A stretch of 64,000 nt of DNA, from positions 4,092,001-4,156,000 of the forward strand of contig CM114272.1 in assembly GCA_050084515.1 (NCBI GenBank). The letters are read 5' to 3'. The notes below the pieces were generated by a model, which made no database searches, had not been told where the DNA came from, and saw only the letters and a list, made by a program, of their open reading frames with translations. Of this stretch, positions 34,069-44,428 are shown in pieces. The position numbers and the translations under genes are program-made. Numbering within the stretch: the stretch's first letter is position 1; every line of letters starts with the position of its first letter. This stretch comes from Blasia pusilla. Its lineage: Eukaryota; Marchantiophyta; Marchantiopsida; Blasiales.

Positions 34069-35498
34069 AAGCTGTCAGTAGAGTTTCTTGTCGAGTAGTG
34101 GATCGCTCTTATTTCTATCTAAGAATTCAACACTATCTAAGCGTCAACAGGTCTTAAGTCATATCGTACGCCGATTTAACGTCTAGGTAGCTATATTTTT
34201 TAGCTAGTTCAATAATTTACACATCGACAGATTGAATCGAAGTTCCCGAACGTGTAGGACCTCCTAGAGAATTCTGTCGATCGCGGGAGTACACTGGACT
34301 TTAGACTTGAAAAGAAAGGATTTATTTTAGGCGACGCTCAGCACTAAGTTTGTTGCGTCTTCGAAAAATTCTAAGAAATGGTGCCCACACCAGCACAACT
34401 TGTTCATGGATTCGTTGAAACAATACATGTCGTAAGAGAGTCGAGATCCTCCTCAAAGTTAGAGATGTTTTGTGCACCAAAATTTCCTTGCTGTTGTGAA
34501 TGGTCTAGCTTGCAGTTCAGGACTTTCATTCTCACTGTCTCGTACTAGCAATGCAATGAACTCTTCATCTATGGAGGCTGCGACAAAGCTGAGAAACCAA
34601 GCAAAGCCTCAGCAAAATTTTCAGAATTGCAGTCTCTTTCATGCTTCCAATTAGTGGAGATTGTGACAATTTCTTCTAGTAGTACTTGGGCTGACTAGAG
34701 TGACTTCGCGAGGATCTGGAAACCGATAGATCTTAGGAGCACACCCCCTGCAGTTTGATAAAATAGCACCTCTTAAAGATTCTACACTCAATTTTGTCCA
34801 ATCGTGTCCAGCCATAGGTACTCTGTTAGTCCTGAACTGCGATCAATACCTCGGGATCGCAAGAAATACGGATTAGAAGAGTTTGCATCCTTCAATAAAG
34901 ATGCACCACGAATCAGAGCTCTCTCACCGTCTCCAAATTTCTGTTCCAGCTATGATCCCTGCACTTGCCCGAATTGCTCTACAATGTGGTGCAAACCTGT
35001 GTCAGAAGTAGAGATATCCAACCTTCAATCTATCGATTAGATTTGACATTGCCAGTACTTTGGAATCTTGGCCGATCAATAGCACCACAACACCAGTTCC
35101 AATGGTGTCCTGAGTCTGGAAGTCTGTTAATAAATTACTTCTCTGAACTCTGTTCACGCAGATTGTACCTTCCCAATGACTGCTCATATATTCGAATACA
35201 ACGTCTCTAGACTAAGATTTCTTTTTCACAGTGATCTCTTCAGATAAATGTCAATCAGATCTGCCAACGAAGATGAGAAGAATCATTCAAGCGAATTAGC
35301 TAATAGATCATCCCTGTCTGCTGGAAAGATGTCAGATGAACATGGTTTTCTCCAGTTTGCTCTTTCATGTGATCTTCAGCTTTACTTCTGTTTCCCTAGT
35401 TCGTCTAAAATGTCCGACACTTATTTCCATCTGGTTGGAACTCTGTCCAAAGCTCTTTTCTTTCCATGTGAAAATCTTTTAATGGTCCCTTTTTCTTG

Positions 35499-35508
35499 CT
35501 GATACCAT
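35499..35508 (-). other. Copia-like primer-binding site adjoining an LTR edge
   Basis: Minus strand TTTTAACA|TGGTATCAGC: an LTR-like end in ACA followed by TGGTATCAG, the start of the initiator-Met tRNA complement used by many plant LTR elements. The LTR would lie to the right (from about 35509) and internal DNA to the left, where minus frames are broken by many stops. No RT or integrase motif was found, so this is a relic at best. Confidence 0.4.
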
Positions 35509-35519
35509 GTTAAAATCCA

Positions 35520-38500
35520 CCCTTTTCATTTGATTTTCTTCTGCTCATAACGTCACAGCCCAAAAAGGTGTGGATAATTCTAAAACTAACTGCGACTAAT
35601 ATTGTATTTGAAATATCAAACCTCTTTTATTTGTTCTGCCCAAAATTACCCTACCTTCTAGGACTTGAACAAAATTGCTCGCTTGTTCATGACTTACGAG
35701 CATAGTGGTAGAGTATGTGATGTGAATAACATCTTACAACTCACCTTTTATCATGCCTCCTGCGAAGCACACTAAAAGTACTAAGAATTCTGCAAATTTT
35801 ATTACTATTAACAACAGCACTTGCCTAAAAGTCAAAGTCATCTCCATCCCAAAATGTCCCAGATTACATTTGCATATTACGATATTCTTAGGTAACTGCT
35901 TAGCTTCCCTAAGCGAACTTCTGTTCGATTGAACTTCAAATTCAAAAGCAAAGGTTATTTCCAATTCATCCATAACTCATCAAAACTGACGTCATCTACT
36001 GGATTCTTCGATACTCTTTACATTTTAGCCTTCACCAAGTTTATGGTGCTGCCAAACGAGACCTTTGTTTCTACATTGGCGTCACTTGTCGGACACGTCC
36101 AAAAACTAAAATATTATAATATAGATTGAAAATAATAGCTACGGCTACTGAAGGGGACGATTGAGTCAAAAGTTCTCTCGAACGGTTGCATCAGCCCTAG
36201 AGCAGTCGGCCCTCCCTGAAGTCTATCGCTGCCTTCCTCTCCGAGACAGCTTTCACGAACGAAGGAGTCGGGGCCCTGCTAATGAACTCGGGACCCGAAG
36301 AACGTACCACCACCGTGCAGAAGCAGTCTCAAGTAATCGGATACACGTGACTGAGCTACACTTGTCTTCGGATCCGTTTCCAGCTTAACAGCTAGAAATT
36401 GAAACGTGGTCGTGTACGGATGTGCGGCACTCAGCTTCCGTGAGGATCCGAATGCACGAAAAGAACGCATACGGGAGGAGCTAGAGGGTTTAGGGACACT
36501 CGAGCGGCGAGGCGAGTTTTAAATTTGGTTTCTATTTTGACAGCAAGGATAGTGTAGGCCTAAGCACCATTTCAACGACTCGAATAATAATCACATTCTT
36601 CGTGGAGTATTGACAGGCTGTTGACCCTCATGGCGATGGCAGATGTCATGGAGTGAAGTGGGCCTTGACTCGAGGCAACATATATATTCGGACCATAGCG
36701 AGTTTCAGACAGGGTTCTCATGAGCGAATATACATACATCATATCCTCTCCGGCCAAAATCGATCTTATGCTTCCGACCGAAATCTCAGTGCGAGGTCCG
36801 GTTGGATCTAATCCTACAGGCTCCTGTCCTCATCGGGAAGAAATGTACACTTTAATTCCAAGAGCCGTTGTGAGTTCATGGGGTTTAGAATAGATCATCG
36901 CTTTGACCTAGTTTAATTCACGTACTATAATTCGATCTAGGGGCATTCAGCATAAATTGGCCTAACTTATTCACTGTTTGGGAGCCGAGCCGTTTAAACT
37001 ATGTCTAGTGACTAATGAGTTGTCTAGTGCATAATGACATGTCACTTGCAAGTATTTCGTAAGGCAAGCTATCGGCCAAACAACTCCCTTTGCATTCCTT
37101 TTGCAAGAGTAGAGTACTATGATATGGAAATCGTATAGAAGCTAGGAAAGGAAAATGCCGTCGCATGGACGCTCCGTGCTCAATCGTGACCATACTGGTG
37201 CTCCCCCTTCTACCCTGCTATGTTTGCTATATTTAACGGGAAATGGTTCAAATGAGAGGTAACGGGGTCCCAAGAGTTTGCGCCCTACTTTCCAGCCTCC
37301 CGGCCAATCCCGTCTGAGTCCTACTCACATACTATATTTTTGTCTGTTAGGTTTGAAGATTTGGGACGATTGGGCCCACACCTGGGCCGGATGGGATTGG
37401 ATGCTACTTTGGCTATATCCGCTTTGTTGAGGAACATGGGTGTTAAAAACTATTTTCAGAGACTAAGTGAGGGCCTGAACTTAGTGCTTTAGGACTGTCA
37501 TTTGAACTTAGTTACATTGTATAAATCACTTAATGATGTAGATTTTAGCAACTCCTTTTATTTAATAATAGGATATCTACCCTTTCTCTTGATGATTGAA
37601 TAACTTCATGGACCAAAAGGTGAGATTTCCATGCAAGGGAGGAATAGATGTGATGGTGAGGCAATTAGAAGACTACAAAGACATTTCAGCATAATTAGAA
37701 TATATGCATTACATAGATAAACATGTAAGCTTCAAACTATGTCATATCATCTAGATAAGACTAAGATCACACCACCTATGTTCAAGTATTTTTTGTAAGA
37801 TGGCACTAAGATATGATGGATTCTTCAAAGAATTTTGGAGGCCTCCTATTTATTGGAAATAAGGAGAGCTAATAATATGCTTCAAGGAAGTAAATTATTT
37901 GATTGATAATGAGGATTTATGCTACCCAATCCAAATCAGATGGGTTTGAAGTCAAAGCTATTTTGAACCAACCTAAAACTGGAAGTGGTTGATTAGTGAA
38001 TGAATATTCATCTAAAATTTTAGTCATAGTCAAACATGAGGGTTAATTCCTAACGGATAATATCCCCTAGTTGTAGGACTAAGATGTGGTATTAAATGAG
38101 AAAAGGGCCAGATCTTAAGATTGTGTTCCCCACCAATGGCCTTAAAGGGGAAGCCTCTTAGAAGCCACAATATACCTTTTGGGCCTAAAGGAACGCCATA
38201 TATAATGATCTCCAGGTGGCTCTACTCACCGCAAAAAGGGCATATCTACTTTTGGCATTAGTTAGTTAGTAGTGCTAGTAGTGATAATAAAGTCACTAGG
38301 ATATTTGGCTACTTATAACCTCCACACCAAGTGGATTCTACATCCCTAGTGACCATCAAGTGCCCACTCTTGACATCCCTTCAACCACATCGTAGCCATG
38401 TAGAAATTCCGAATGGAATTTTCCATATATTTCGAAAAATTCCATAAATATCTCGGTTTGGCATCAGTTGTGGCCCCCAACTTCTAGTACAATCTCTAGG

Positions 38501-39870
38501 TGTTTAGTTTTGGTAATCTCTAGGTCCCCATGACTTAGGCCTTCCTCTAAAGACCCACATTTTTGTCATCTTAGTACAAGTAGTGAACTTTGGATGTTCT
38601 CTTGGTTCTCAAGGGCCGTAGAGGACTCCAACCGAGCAGAGTCCTTTTTCTTTTACCCTTGGCATTGAGTCACCCTTTAATACCGGCTTCTTCCCTTTTT
38701 GGGAGGCCCACTTCTGGTACCATCCTACTACCCATGGCGACTTCTCAGTTTCCTCCCTAGGCCCCTTCGTGACCACTGGGTGTGTGCCACCTACTAACGC
38801 CTCTTTTCACAACCTTTTCCTTACCTAGAGAACACTTCATGCCTTCCGTCAACGGTGGCGCCCACTAGTTGACCAACCATAGTTGAACCGTGCGATTACC
38901 AAAGAACTCTTTGCTATTGGAGGATGACTTGTACTGTTTTATTTAATACTATTAAGGCTGCTATGCAGTTGTGAGCTAGCTAAAATATATTCTCAGCCTC
39001 ATTAAGAACTATTCAACCTTATCCTTATAACGCGTGAGTAGAGCTCCCTTCAATTTTTTATTTTTATTGTTGTGGAAAGGACAAAACGAAGTATTAGCTT
39101 TAAGAGAATCCACAAAGCCTTATTCCATGGGATCTTCAAAGACGGAAAGAAATAGGGAGGGGCTAGATGATAAGGTTGCAAGGAGTGGTGGTTTTTAATT
39201 CAACGAATGAATTATGCCTTCCAGAAACTGCCTTCTTTTCTTCTAGGAATGATTCGATGAAATTCATTCTCTAATAAGGAATGATTCCATTAAGTTCCGT
39301 ATCTTCCCTCAAAGAGAATCTCAATTTGTTTTCTTCTCCAAAGAAGTGTTTAACACGCTTAGTTAAGACACTTGGGAACTTTCACAGTAAGACGCGTAGG
39401 GTTGTATTTTATCGAGAAAAATCTCAGATATGTCTAGAGCTTTGTTGTCAATGTCCAGCTCTTCACTCCATCGTGTGGTCGTGTGACTTCTTCTCACAGG
39501 GATTGTACGAGGATACCCTTGCGTTCTGCAAGTTCCATGATTGGATGTACCCGCACAAACTTATGACACTCACCGACGTATCACAATCAAAAGCAGATCA
39601 TTCATGCCGGCGTAGACAGTGTGAACAATGCGTGAAGGAGGACTAAGGGAGCGAGAGAGTAAGGTGGGCAGAGAGAGATAGATACGGAGAGGAGATATCA
39701 CCGATAGGATCCACAACTTGAAGGCGACCGCAGATTGCCGACTGCGGAGGGGTTACAACCGAAGAAGAAAGCCAGGAATAAAGTGGGAGTCCCGGTTGGC
39801 GGATTGACGGGATTGACGGAGTTACGACTTAGATTAAACGAGAAGCTTTCTGTCGTTGGAATGGCCGATT
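35520..39870. other. Long region without recognisable genes
   Basis: 4.3 kb, AT-rich in 37500-39200. Frames include 39281-39646 (plus, 121 residues, six Cys), without a recognised motif. Degraded element DNA is likely, but I cannot name a family. Confidence 0.5.
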
Positions 39871-39874
39871 CTGG

Positions 39875-40099
39875 CCTTGGAATGAACCTATGAGCTAATT
39901 ACGTGGGCTTACGATCGGTACTTTGGCGAACTGCTGCTCTTAGAGCGTCTGCCTTCTGCCCCTAGCGTGAGCCAGCAACAACCTATCCCGAGGAAGATTG
40001 CAACCCACGTTCGATTAACTGGCGGCCACCCTTAACCATACGCACACTCTCGCGGCGGCTGACTGAACGACGTAATTAGCTCATAGGTTCATTCCAAGG
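39875..40099. repeat. 225-bp foldback with perfect 30-bp terminal inverted repeats
   Basis: The left arm 39875-39904 begins CCTTGGAATGAACC and the right arm 40070-40099 is its exact reverse complement; 165 bases lie between. It is about 550 bp upstream of the PHT1 pseudogene. No flanking target-site duplication is obvious, so it could be a MITE-like foldback element or an inverted duplication. Confidence 0.85.
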
Positions 40100-40398
40100 G
40101 AGGTGAGGGTCGGTCTTTGAGCCAAATTCTTCTAGAAAGGTTTCGGTCTTGGCACCTCCGAATCCTCGCAGCGATACCTGTGATACCTGTGGGGTTTATT
40201 CCCAATGTTGAAGACCGCAAGAGCAGAGACTGGATCGGAGATCGGTATGGTTGCTTACACTACTCAGGTAACACCGGAGGAGAGGTGGGAGATCGCAAGA
40301 AGAAAGCCTGCAGGTCCGCATGATTTCTCACACATTCAGCGGTCTACTAACGCTGGCGTGTGGAGCAATCAGGTCCTTGAACAGCGGGAATCTCTTGA

Positions 40399-40406
40399 GT
40401 ATATGC
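40399..40406. promoter_or_regulatory. P1BS-like phosphate-response site upstream of the PHT1 pseudogene
   Basis: GTATATGC fits GNATATNC, the palindromic site bound by PHR1-type MYB factors under phosphate starvation. It is 251 bases before the ATG and follows a GAATCTCTTG block shared with the intact paralogue, which also has such a site. Confidence 0.5.
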
Positions 40407-40649
40407 GTAGTCGTAAGTTTCTGCTCGTAGTGATTCTCTTCGCTCAGTTAACTTTCGTCCTTGCTTACCACACTCTCGGTGCAGGGATGAAAGTTACTTG
40501 GATACTCTCTAATTAGCTCTGCACTATTAAGAGTTTCGTTGTGTCATGAAGAGATCGTAGAAGATTGCAAAGCCGAGACAGAGGACACCAGTGTGCTACA
40601 ATCGAGAGGGAAGAGCAGCAGGGTTAGCCCAAATCCTGTGACAGTCAGA

Positions 40650-41690
40650 ATGACGAAATTAGGGATGGAGGTGCTGCGAACGCTAGATAAAGCGAAGACA
40701 CAGAGTTATCATTTCCACTCGATCGTTATCGCTGGAATGGGTTTCTTCATCGACGCTTACGATATTTTCTCCATCTCCACCGTCACCAAATTGCTGGGGC
40801 GCCTTTACTACTACGATCCGGCCATCAACAAGTCCGGGGTCTTGCCCCCCGGAGTGCTCGCTGGAGTCACTGGAGTCGCTCTGGTTGGGACGGTGTTAGG
40901 GCAGCTCTTCTTCGGATGGGCAGGTTATAGCCACTCCACGCCCGTTCACTGACTTATTTACCAATCGTTCAATGTAGAAACAAGTAGAGATGTGCATTTC
41001 CGCAATTTTCGAACCATCCGTGAATACGTACCCTATTCGTCCTGTCGTTGTCGTTAGCATGTACATTTCAGTGAATCAAGAGGGGAATTTCATAATTTTG
41101 CGAGTTTGGAACTAGATAATGGAACGCTTACTTGGACTTACGGATGTGCGGGTGATAAATTTGGACGAAAGAAGGTGTACGGAATCACTCTTATACTCAT
41201 GGTAATCATGTCCCTCGCCTCCGGCCTCTCCCTGGGTAGCACTGCCAAGAGCACCATGACTACGCTGTGCTTCTTTCGGTTCTTGATCGGCTTCGGCATC
41301 GGAGGGGATTTCCCCTTGTCAGCAACAATTATGTCCGAGTATTCCAACACCAAAACTCGAGGTGCCTTCATCGGTGCCGTGTTCGCCATGCAGGGATTTG
41401 GAATCCTCACTGGCGCCACTGTCTCATCCTATCCGCCACCTTCAAGCGCTATTATCCCAGGCACCCATTCAACGTCGACCACATCCACTCCACTCCGCCT
41501 CAAGCAGATTTCGTCTGGCGCATCCTCTTCATGTTCGGTGCTTTGCCTGAAACTGCCCGTTATACTGCTCTAGTCGAGAAGGACACTAACAAAGCTGCCA
41601 AAGATATGGAATCTTTGGCAGCTTTGTTATTTCGACCGAAGAAATATTTCAAAAAGAAAAGAAGCGGGATCTTCCTGAGAAAGAGCTGCC
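40650..41690 (+). pseudogene. PHT1 phosphate transporter pseudogene (truncated paralogue)
   Basis: Exon 1 (40650-40923, 274 bases) is intact and nearly identical in protein to the functional copy ([18 protein letters not shown], then [14 protein letters not shown]). The intron would be 40924-41151, but its donor is GTTATA and the acceptor AG reads GG (TGTGCGG|GTGATAAA), so splicing is probably lost. Exon 2 starts [10 protein letters not shown] and keeps [13 protein letters not shown], with F for the usual Y of the family signature. Frameshifts follow GILTGATV; a segment equivalent to about 39 bases is missing after MFGA; homology ends at a 19-bp hairpin (41587-41629), with the C-terminal half absent. 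Upstream similarity (TTTCTCACACATTCAGCGG) and the retained intron position show a DNA duplication, not a retrocopy. Confidence 0.9.
41587..41629. repeat. Perfect 19-bp inverted repeat, 5-nt loop, at the PHT1 pseudogene breakpoint
   Basis: TAACAAAGCTGCCAAAGAT (41587-41605), loop ATGGA, exact reverse complement (41611-41629). The left arm is PHT1 coding sequence; the right arm replaces what is there in the intact gene. Confidence 0.95.
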
Positions 41691-41770
41691 CAGCGGATGT
41701 ACGAGTACCTCATCAATTATGTGAATGAGCTGCCCAGCGGATGTAAGAGTACCTCATCAATCATGTGAAT
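41683..41770. repeat. Tandem duplication of 44 bp
   Basis: GAGCTGCCCAGCGGATGTA begins both units (41683-41726, 41727-41770); two differences only. Confidence 0.9.
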
Positions 41771-42168
41771 GCAGGCACCTCCTCCCATAAATTTCTCTAT
41801 GTACGACATGAAGATTAGACCAAGGAAGATTGTCGGTGGCACGGACAATCTTCCAAACTTCGTGAAATTGTTTTCAAAGGATAGCGGAGTTGGTGGCCAA
41901 GGCCGCTATCCAGCGGGGTTTGAAAGCAAAGGCGAGGGGCCCAAGAATTAAGAGGCCGAGTCTTCAAGAAAAGAGGTTGAGTCTTCAACATTAAGAGGCG
42001 AAGTCTTCCCGGAGAGGGGTAGACCAGGTCCTTGTCAGATCCTTGTCGGAGAAAACGGAGAGGTAGAGAAGACTCCCACAAGCAGAGAGCAAACTCGGAA
42101 AAAGCGAAAGTGGGAGGCATCTAGTTTAGGATGTGGAATACATTCCTTCATCCTTGGGCAGGCATAGG
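41769..42168 (+). pseudogene. N-terminal part of a decayed plus-strand ORF, basic low-complexity
   Basis: One frame from 41769 to a TAG at 42166 with a single internal TAA (41949). It has a compact first part (VGGTDNLPNFVKLFSKDSG, then GRYPAGFESKGEGPKN) and a charged linker (SREQTRKKRKWEAS). It lies 60-130 bases before the methyltransferase-like frame on the same strand, so I take both as pieces of one former protein. Family unknown. Confidence 0.4.
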
Positions 42169-42230
42169 AAAATGAGTAGTAGGGCAAATTCTCGATACAA
42201 CTCATCTTATCGATGAATTGTAGAGTTTCA

Positions 42231-42630
42231 ACTTGACAATTGACCGTGCTAGGGCAAAAACTTCTCCAAAATGGGCACGTCCCCTTGGTAGTGCATGGGA
42301 TGGCTCCCCTTGGTAGTGCATGGGATGGCTGTGGCCCTCATTGCAGATTTTCCTTGTGGGTTTTGTTTGTGGGACAACAATCCATTTGACACTCTCTTAG
42401 ACTCTAATGTCCCACTTTCCTATGACCAGATCGGTATGCTATTTTCTTTCTCTGACGCTTATCTTAGTGAAAAGGGTTGTTTCTTGGTCCTAACTGGAAG
42501 GAGCGAAGACGAGCTCCTCAACCTTCAGTGCATGAAGAGGTCCCTCAAGTGGAGGACAGCACAATCGTGGGTCATAAAAAATGAGTATCCACTGAGATTG
42601 GCGACAAATCAAGTCAGTGTAAGTTTCTAA
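42231..42630 (+). pseudogene. Putative N6-adenine/N4-cytosine DNA methyltransferase fragment
   Basis: The frame to 42630 reads VALIADFPCGFCLW, then VPLSYDQIGMLFSFSDAYL, SEKGCFLVLTG and AQSWVIKNEYPLR. This follows the shape of the N6_N4_Mtase family: a hydrophobic strand into (D/N)PPY, a W(D)xPL region, a helix, a strand GCLVVF, then WxKNxxP. The catalytic motif IV would read DFPC instead of DPPY, so activity is doubtful. A 25-bp tandem duplication (42281-42330) sits just before the motif and shifts the frame. No SAM-binding FxGxG motif was found. The identification is by pattern only; a chance resemblance or another SAM-dependent enzyme is possible. Confidence 0.45.
42281..42330. repeat. Exact 25-bp tandem duplication
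   Basis: CCCCTTGGTAGTGCATGGGA + TGGCT occurs twice without a mismatch. Because 25 is not a multiple of three, it breaks the frame into the methyltransferase-like domain. Confidence 0.95.
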
Positions 42631-43092
42631 CTTCACTTTTTTGAACGAATTGAGATGGTTCCGACATACAACCCATCAGACTCCGACAAGTTGCACCTTT
42701 GCATGCAACTCGTATGACAGGTTGCAAGTAGAAATGCATATTTCTACTTATGTGTTTGTAGTGATGCAACCGGTCGGAAAAGCGACACGTTGCTTCCATA
42801 TTAGGCACTTTCCAACACTAAACACATGGATTAGGTTGTAAAGCAACCCGTCCGACTCCGATAGGTTGCTACTCTATCCAGCCAATTGAGCAACCTGTCG
42901 TGTATAGACGGGTTGCTAATTACCATAGACTCATGTTTGAGTTATTAAAGAAAGTTGGATTCTCAACATCCACTTCTCTAAGTACCATTAAACTAATCGA
43001 CTCCCTTGTATGAGGAGAAGCCTAGATTGATGGTTCCGACTTAGATGTTGAAGGAATTGTAGTAATATGACATAGGTGGTTTCAGGAGTACT

Positions 43093-43180
43093 GTTATTAG
43101 GATTATCTAACCCTATATTGCATCAAGGGTTAGATATAGGGGCACCTTGATGCAATATAGGGTTAGATAATCCTAGTAAC
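43093..43180. repeat. Long hairpin, 36-bp arms with one mismatch
   Basis: The core arms 43098-43128 (TAGGATTATCTAACCC...) and 43145-43175 are 31-bp exact complements; outward they extend five more pairs with one mismatch. The loop is 16 bases. Confidence 0.95.
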
Positions 43181-43222
43181 GTTATGCAAACTTTTCTATT
43201 AATAAAAATGAAGAAAAATAGG

Positions 43223-43690
43223 TTAAAAGCCCAATTTCTCGAGTAGTAAAATAGTCGGGAGCTGGAGCGGTAGCGTATTCTCGTATGTCGAGTTATCTCC
43301 GTGTTCAGGCTTCATCAAAGCTCTTCTGTGAGCGCACAGATAGGCCAAGCCACCTTGTATCTCTAAGTTTTGTAAAGATTTCAGTGATTTCGTCACTTTC
43401 TGTTTTCTCACAAGAAAATTCACGAATAGAGTTCCATGAGCCTTTGCATCAAGGCAAATGACTTCTCCCTTCCTCCAAGTAAGGGGGTCCCTTTCTGCAT
43501 GAAAATTCTCGGGGGAAATTGTAGAGACTATCTAAGTTGTATCCACCAAAGCATGGATCCATTGGATATGGGATCTTGAATACCAAAAATTTATGCTCGG
43601 GCCTAACAAAGTAGTAGACAAATAAGTGGTTCATCTGTGAACAAGCAGGGGAAAAAAATGTCACCAAAAAGAAAAAGGTATTAGACTGAT
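43223..43690 (-). pseudogene. Unidentified minus-strand coding block between two hairpins
   Basis: Two frames, 43667-43449 and 43423-43223, are joined by a frameshift near 43455: HLFVYYFVRPEHKFLVFKIP, then a block with EEG and VICLDAKAHGTLFVNFL, then AYLCAHRRALMKPEHGDNS. The composition is protein-like, but I recognise no family. The hairpins at 43093-43180 and 43808-43848 flank it, while coding signals on both sides are on the plus strand, so it may be an inverted piece of the same former gene. Confidence 0.4.
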
Positions 43691-43807
43691 GGTCTACTCT
43701 CCATACAGTGATACAATGTACAACCCGTTGAGATCCGACGGGCTGCTTATTTGGCTAGACACAAAAGCAACATGTCGGAGTCCGACGGGTTGCTTGCTCA
43801 TCAGCGA

Positions 43808-43848
43808 AGATTCCTATTTGAGTTGTAAAGCAACTCAAATAGGAATCT
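43808..43848. repeat. Perfect 18-bp inverted repeat, 5-nt loop
   Basis: AGATTCCTATTTGAGTTG, loop TAAAG, exact reverse complement. Confidence 0.95.
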
Positions 43849-43943
43849 ATGCTGGTCTTTGATTAATGGGCCTACCAAGGACAAGAATCAGAGACACCTA
43901 GCAGAGTGGCAAGAACATTCTCTGCCTTGAGGAAAGGCCATAA

Positions 43944-44428
43944 CTTTTTGACCTTTGCAAAGAGCCAAAAGTGGATTACAAGAGGCTAGTGGGAGTATTC
44001 AACTCGAATCCAAAGTCTCCTACTCCAGCAGCTCCAGAGCCATCATTGATAGTGACACCATGGTCGCTTCTTATAGTTTTGAAAATCGGGAGGGCAACTC
44101 CGACAGTAATACTGGAAGACCTCCCGGACGATGATAAGTGAGTTCAAAGATTAATCAGAGCCATCTTGACTGAAGTGTTTTGGAGTTGGGATTTACTAAT
44201 TTTAAAGGACGGAGCATATATTGACACTGGATGGATGTCATCTTGCAAAGCATACAAGATTTACTGTCGCAGAAGGCCGTTGGGAATCAAATCATCTTAC
44301 ATGGGATTGTTATGGTGTACCTAGGGGGGGCCAAGGCTCTCAAATTCCCCAACAATTTCAATTCCCCTATACAATCAGCTAGAGCTAGAGAAGGCACTTG
44401 TATCCTAGGACATTCCTTTTGTAGATGA
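43944..44428 (+). pseudogene. C-terminal piece of the decayed plus-strand ORF, unknown function
   Basis: Frame 43944-44141 (LFDLCKEPKVDYKRLVGVFN ... PSLIVTPWSLLIVLK) ends at a TGA and runs on in frame with RAILTEVFWSWDLLILKDGA. It then shifts by one register at about 44232 to MDVILQSIQDLLSQKAVGNQ and IVMVYLGGAKALKF. The consistent protein-like character across the breaks supports real former coding. No domain recognised. It is on the same strand as the methyltransferase-like fragment. Confidence 0.4.

Larger units (their letters stand above)
42668..43793. repeat. Family of 27-nt quasi-palindromes (GCAAC...GTTGC)
   Basis: Seven units at 42668-42694, 42705-42725, 42766-42793, 42843-42869, 42890-42916, 43720-43746 and 43767-43793; five are exactly 27 nt. 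The apparent consensus is an arm GCAACCCGTCGGA, one central base, and the complementary arm TCCGACGGGTTGC. Half-sites or relatives occur near 44590 (GGACGGGTTGG), 44870 (GATGGGTTGCTTG) and 45040 (ACGGGTTGCATG). Dispersed dyads rich in CGTCGGA are reminiscent of CACTA-type subterminal repeats, but no CACTA terminus was found. Confidence 0.8.

Noticed and set aside
42668-43793. CRISPR array
   Set aside because: Units are dyads with irregular spacing (11 to 800 bases) in plant nuclear DNA, without spacers or cas genes.
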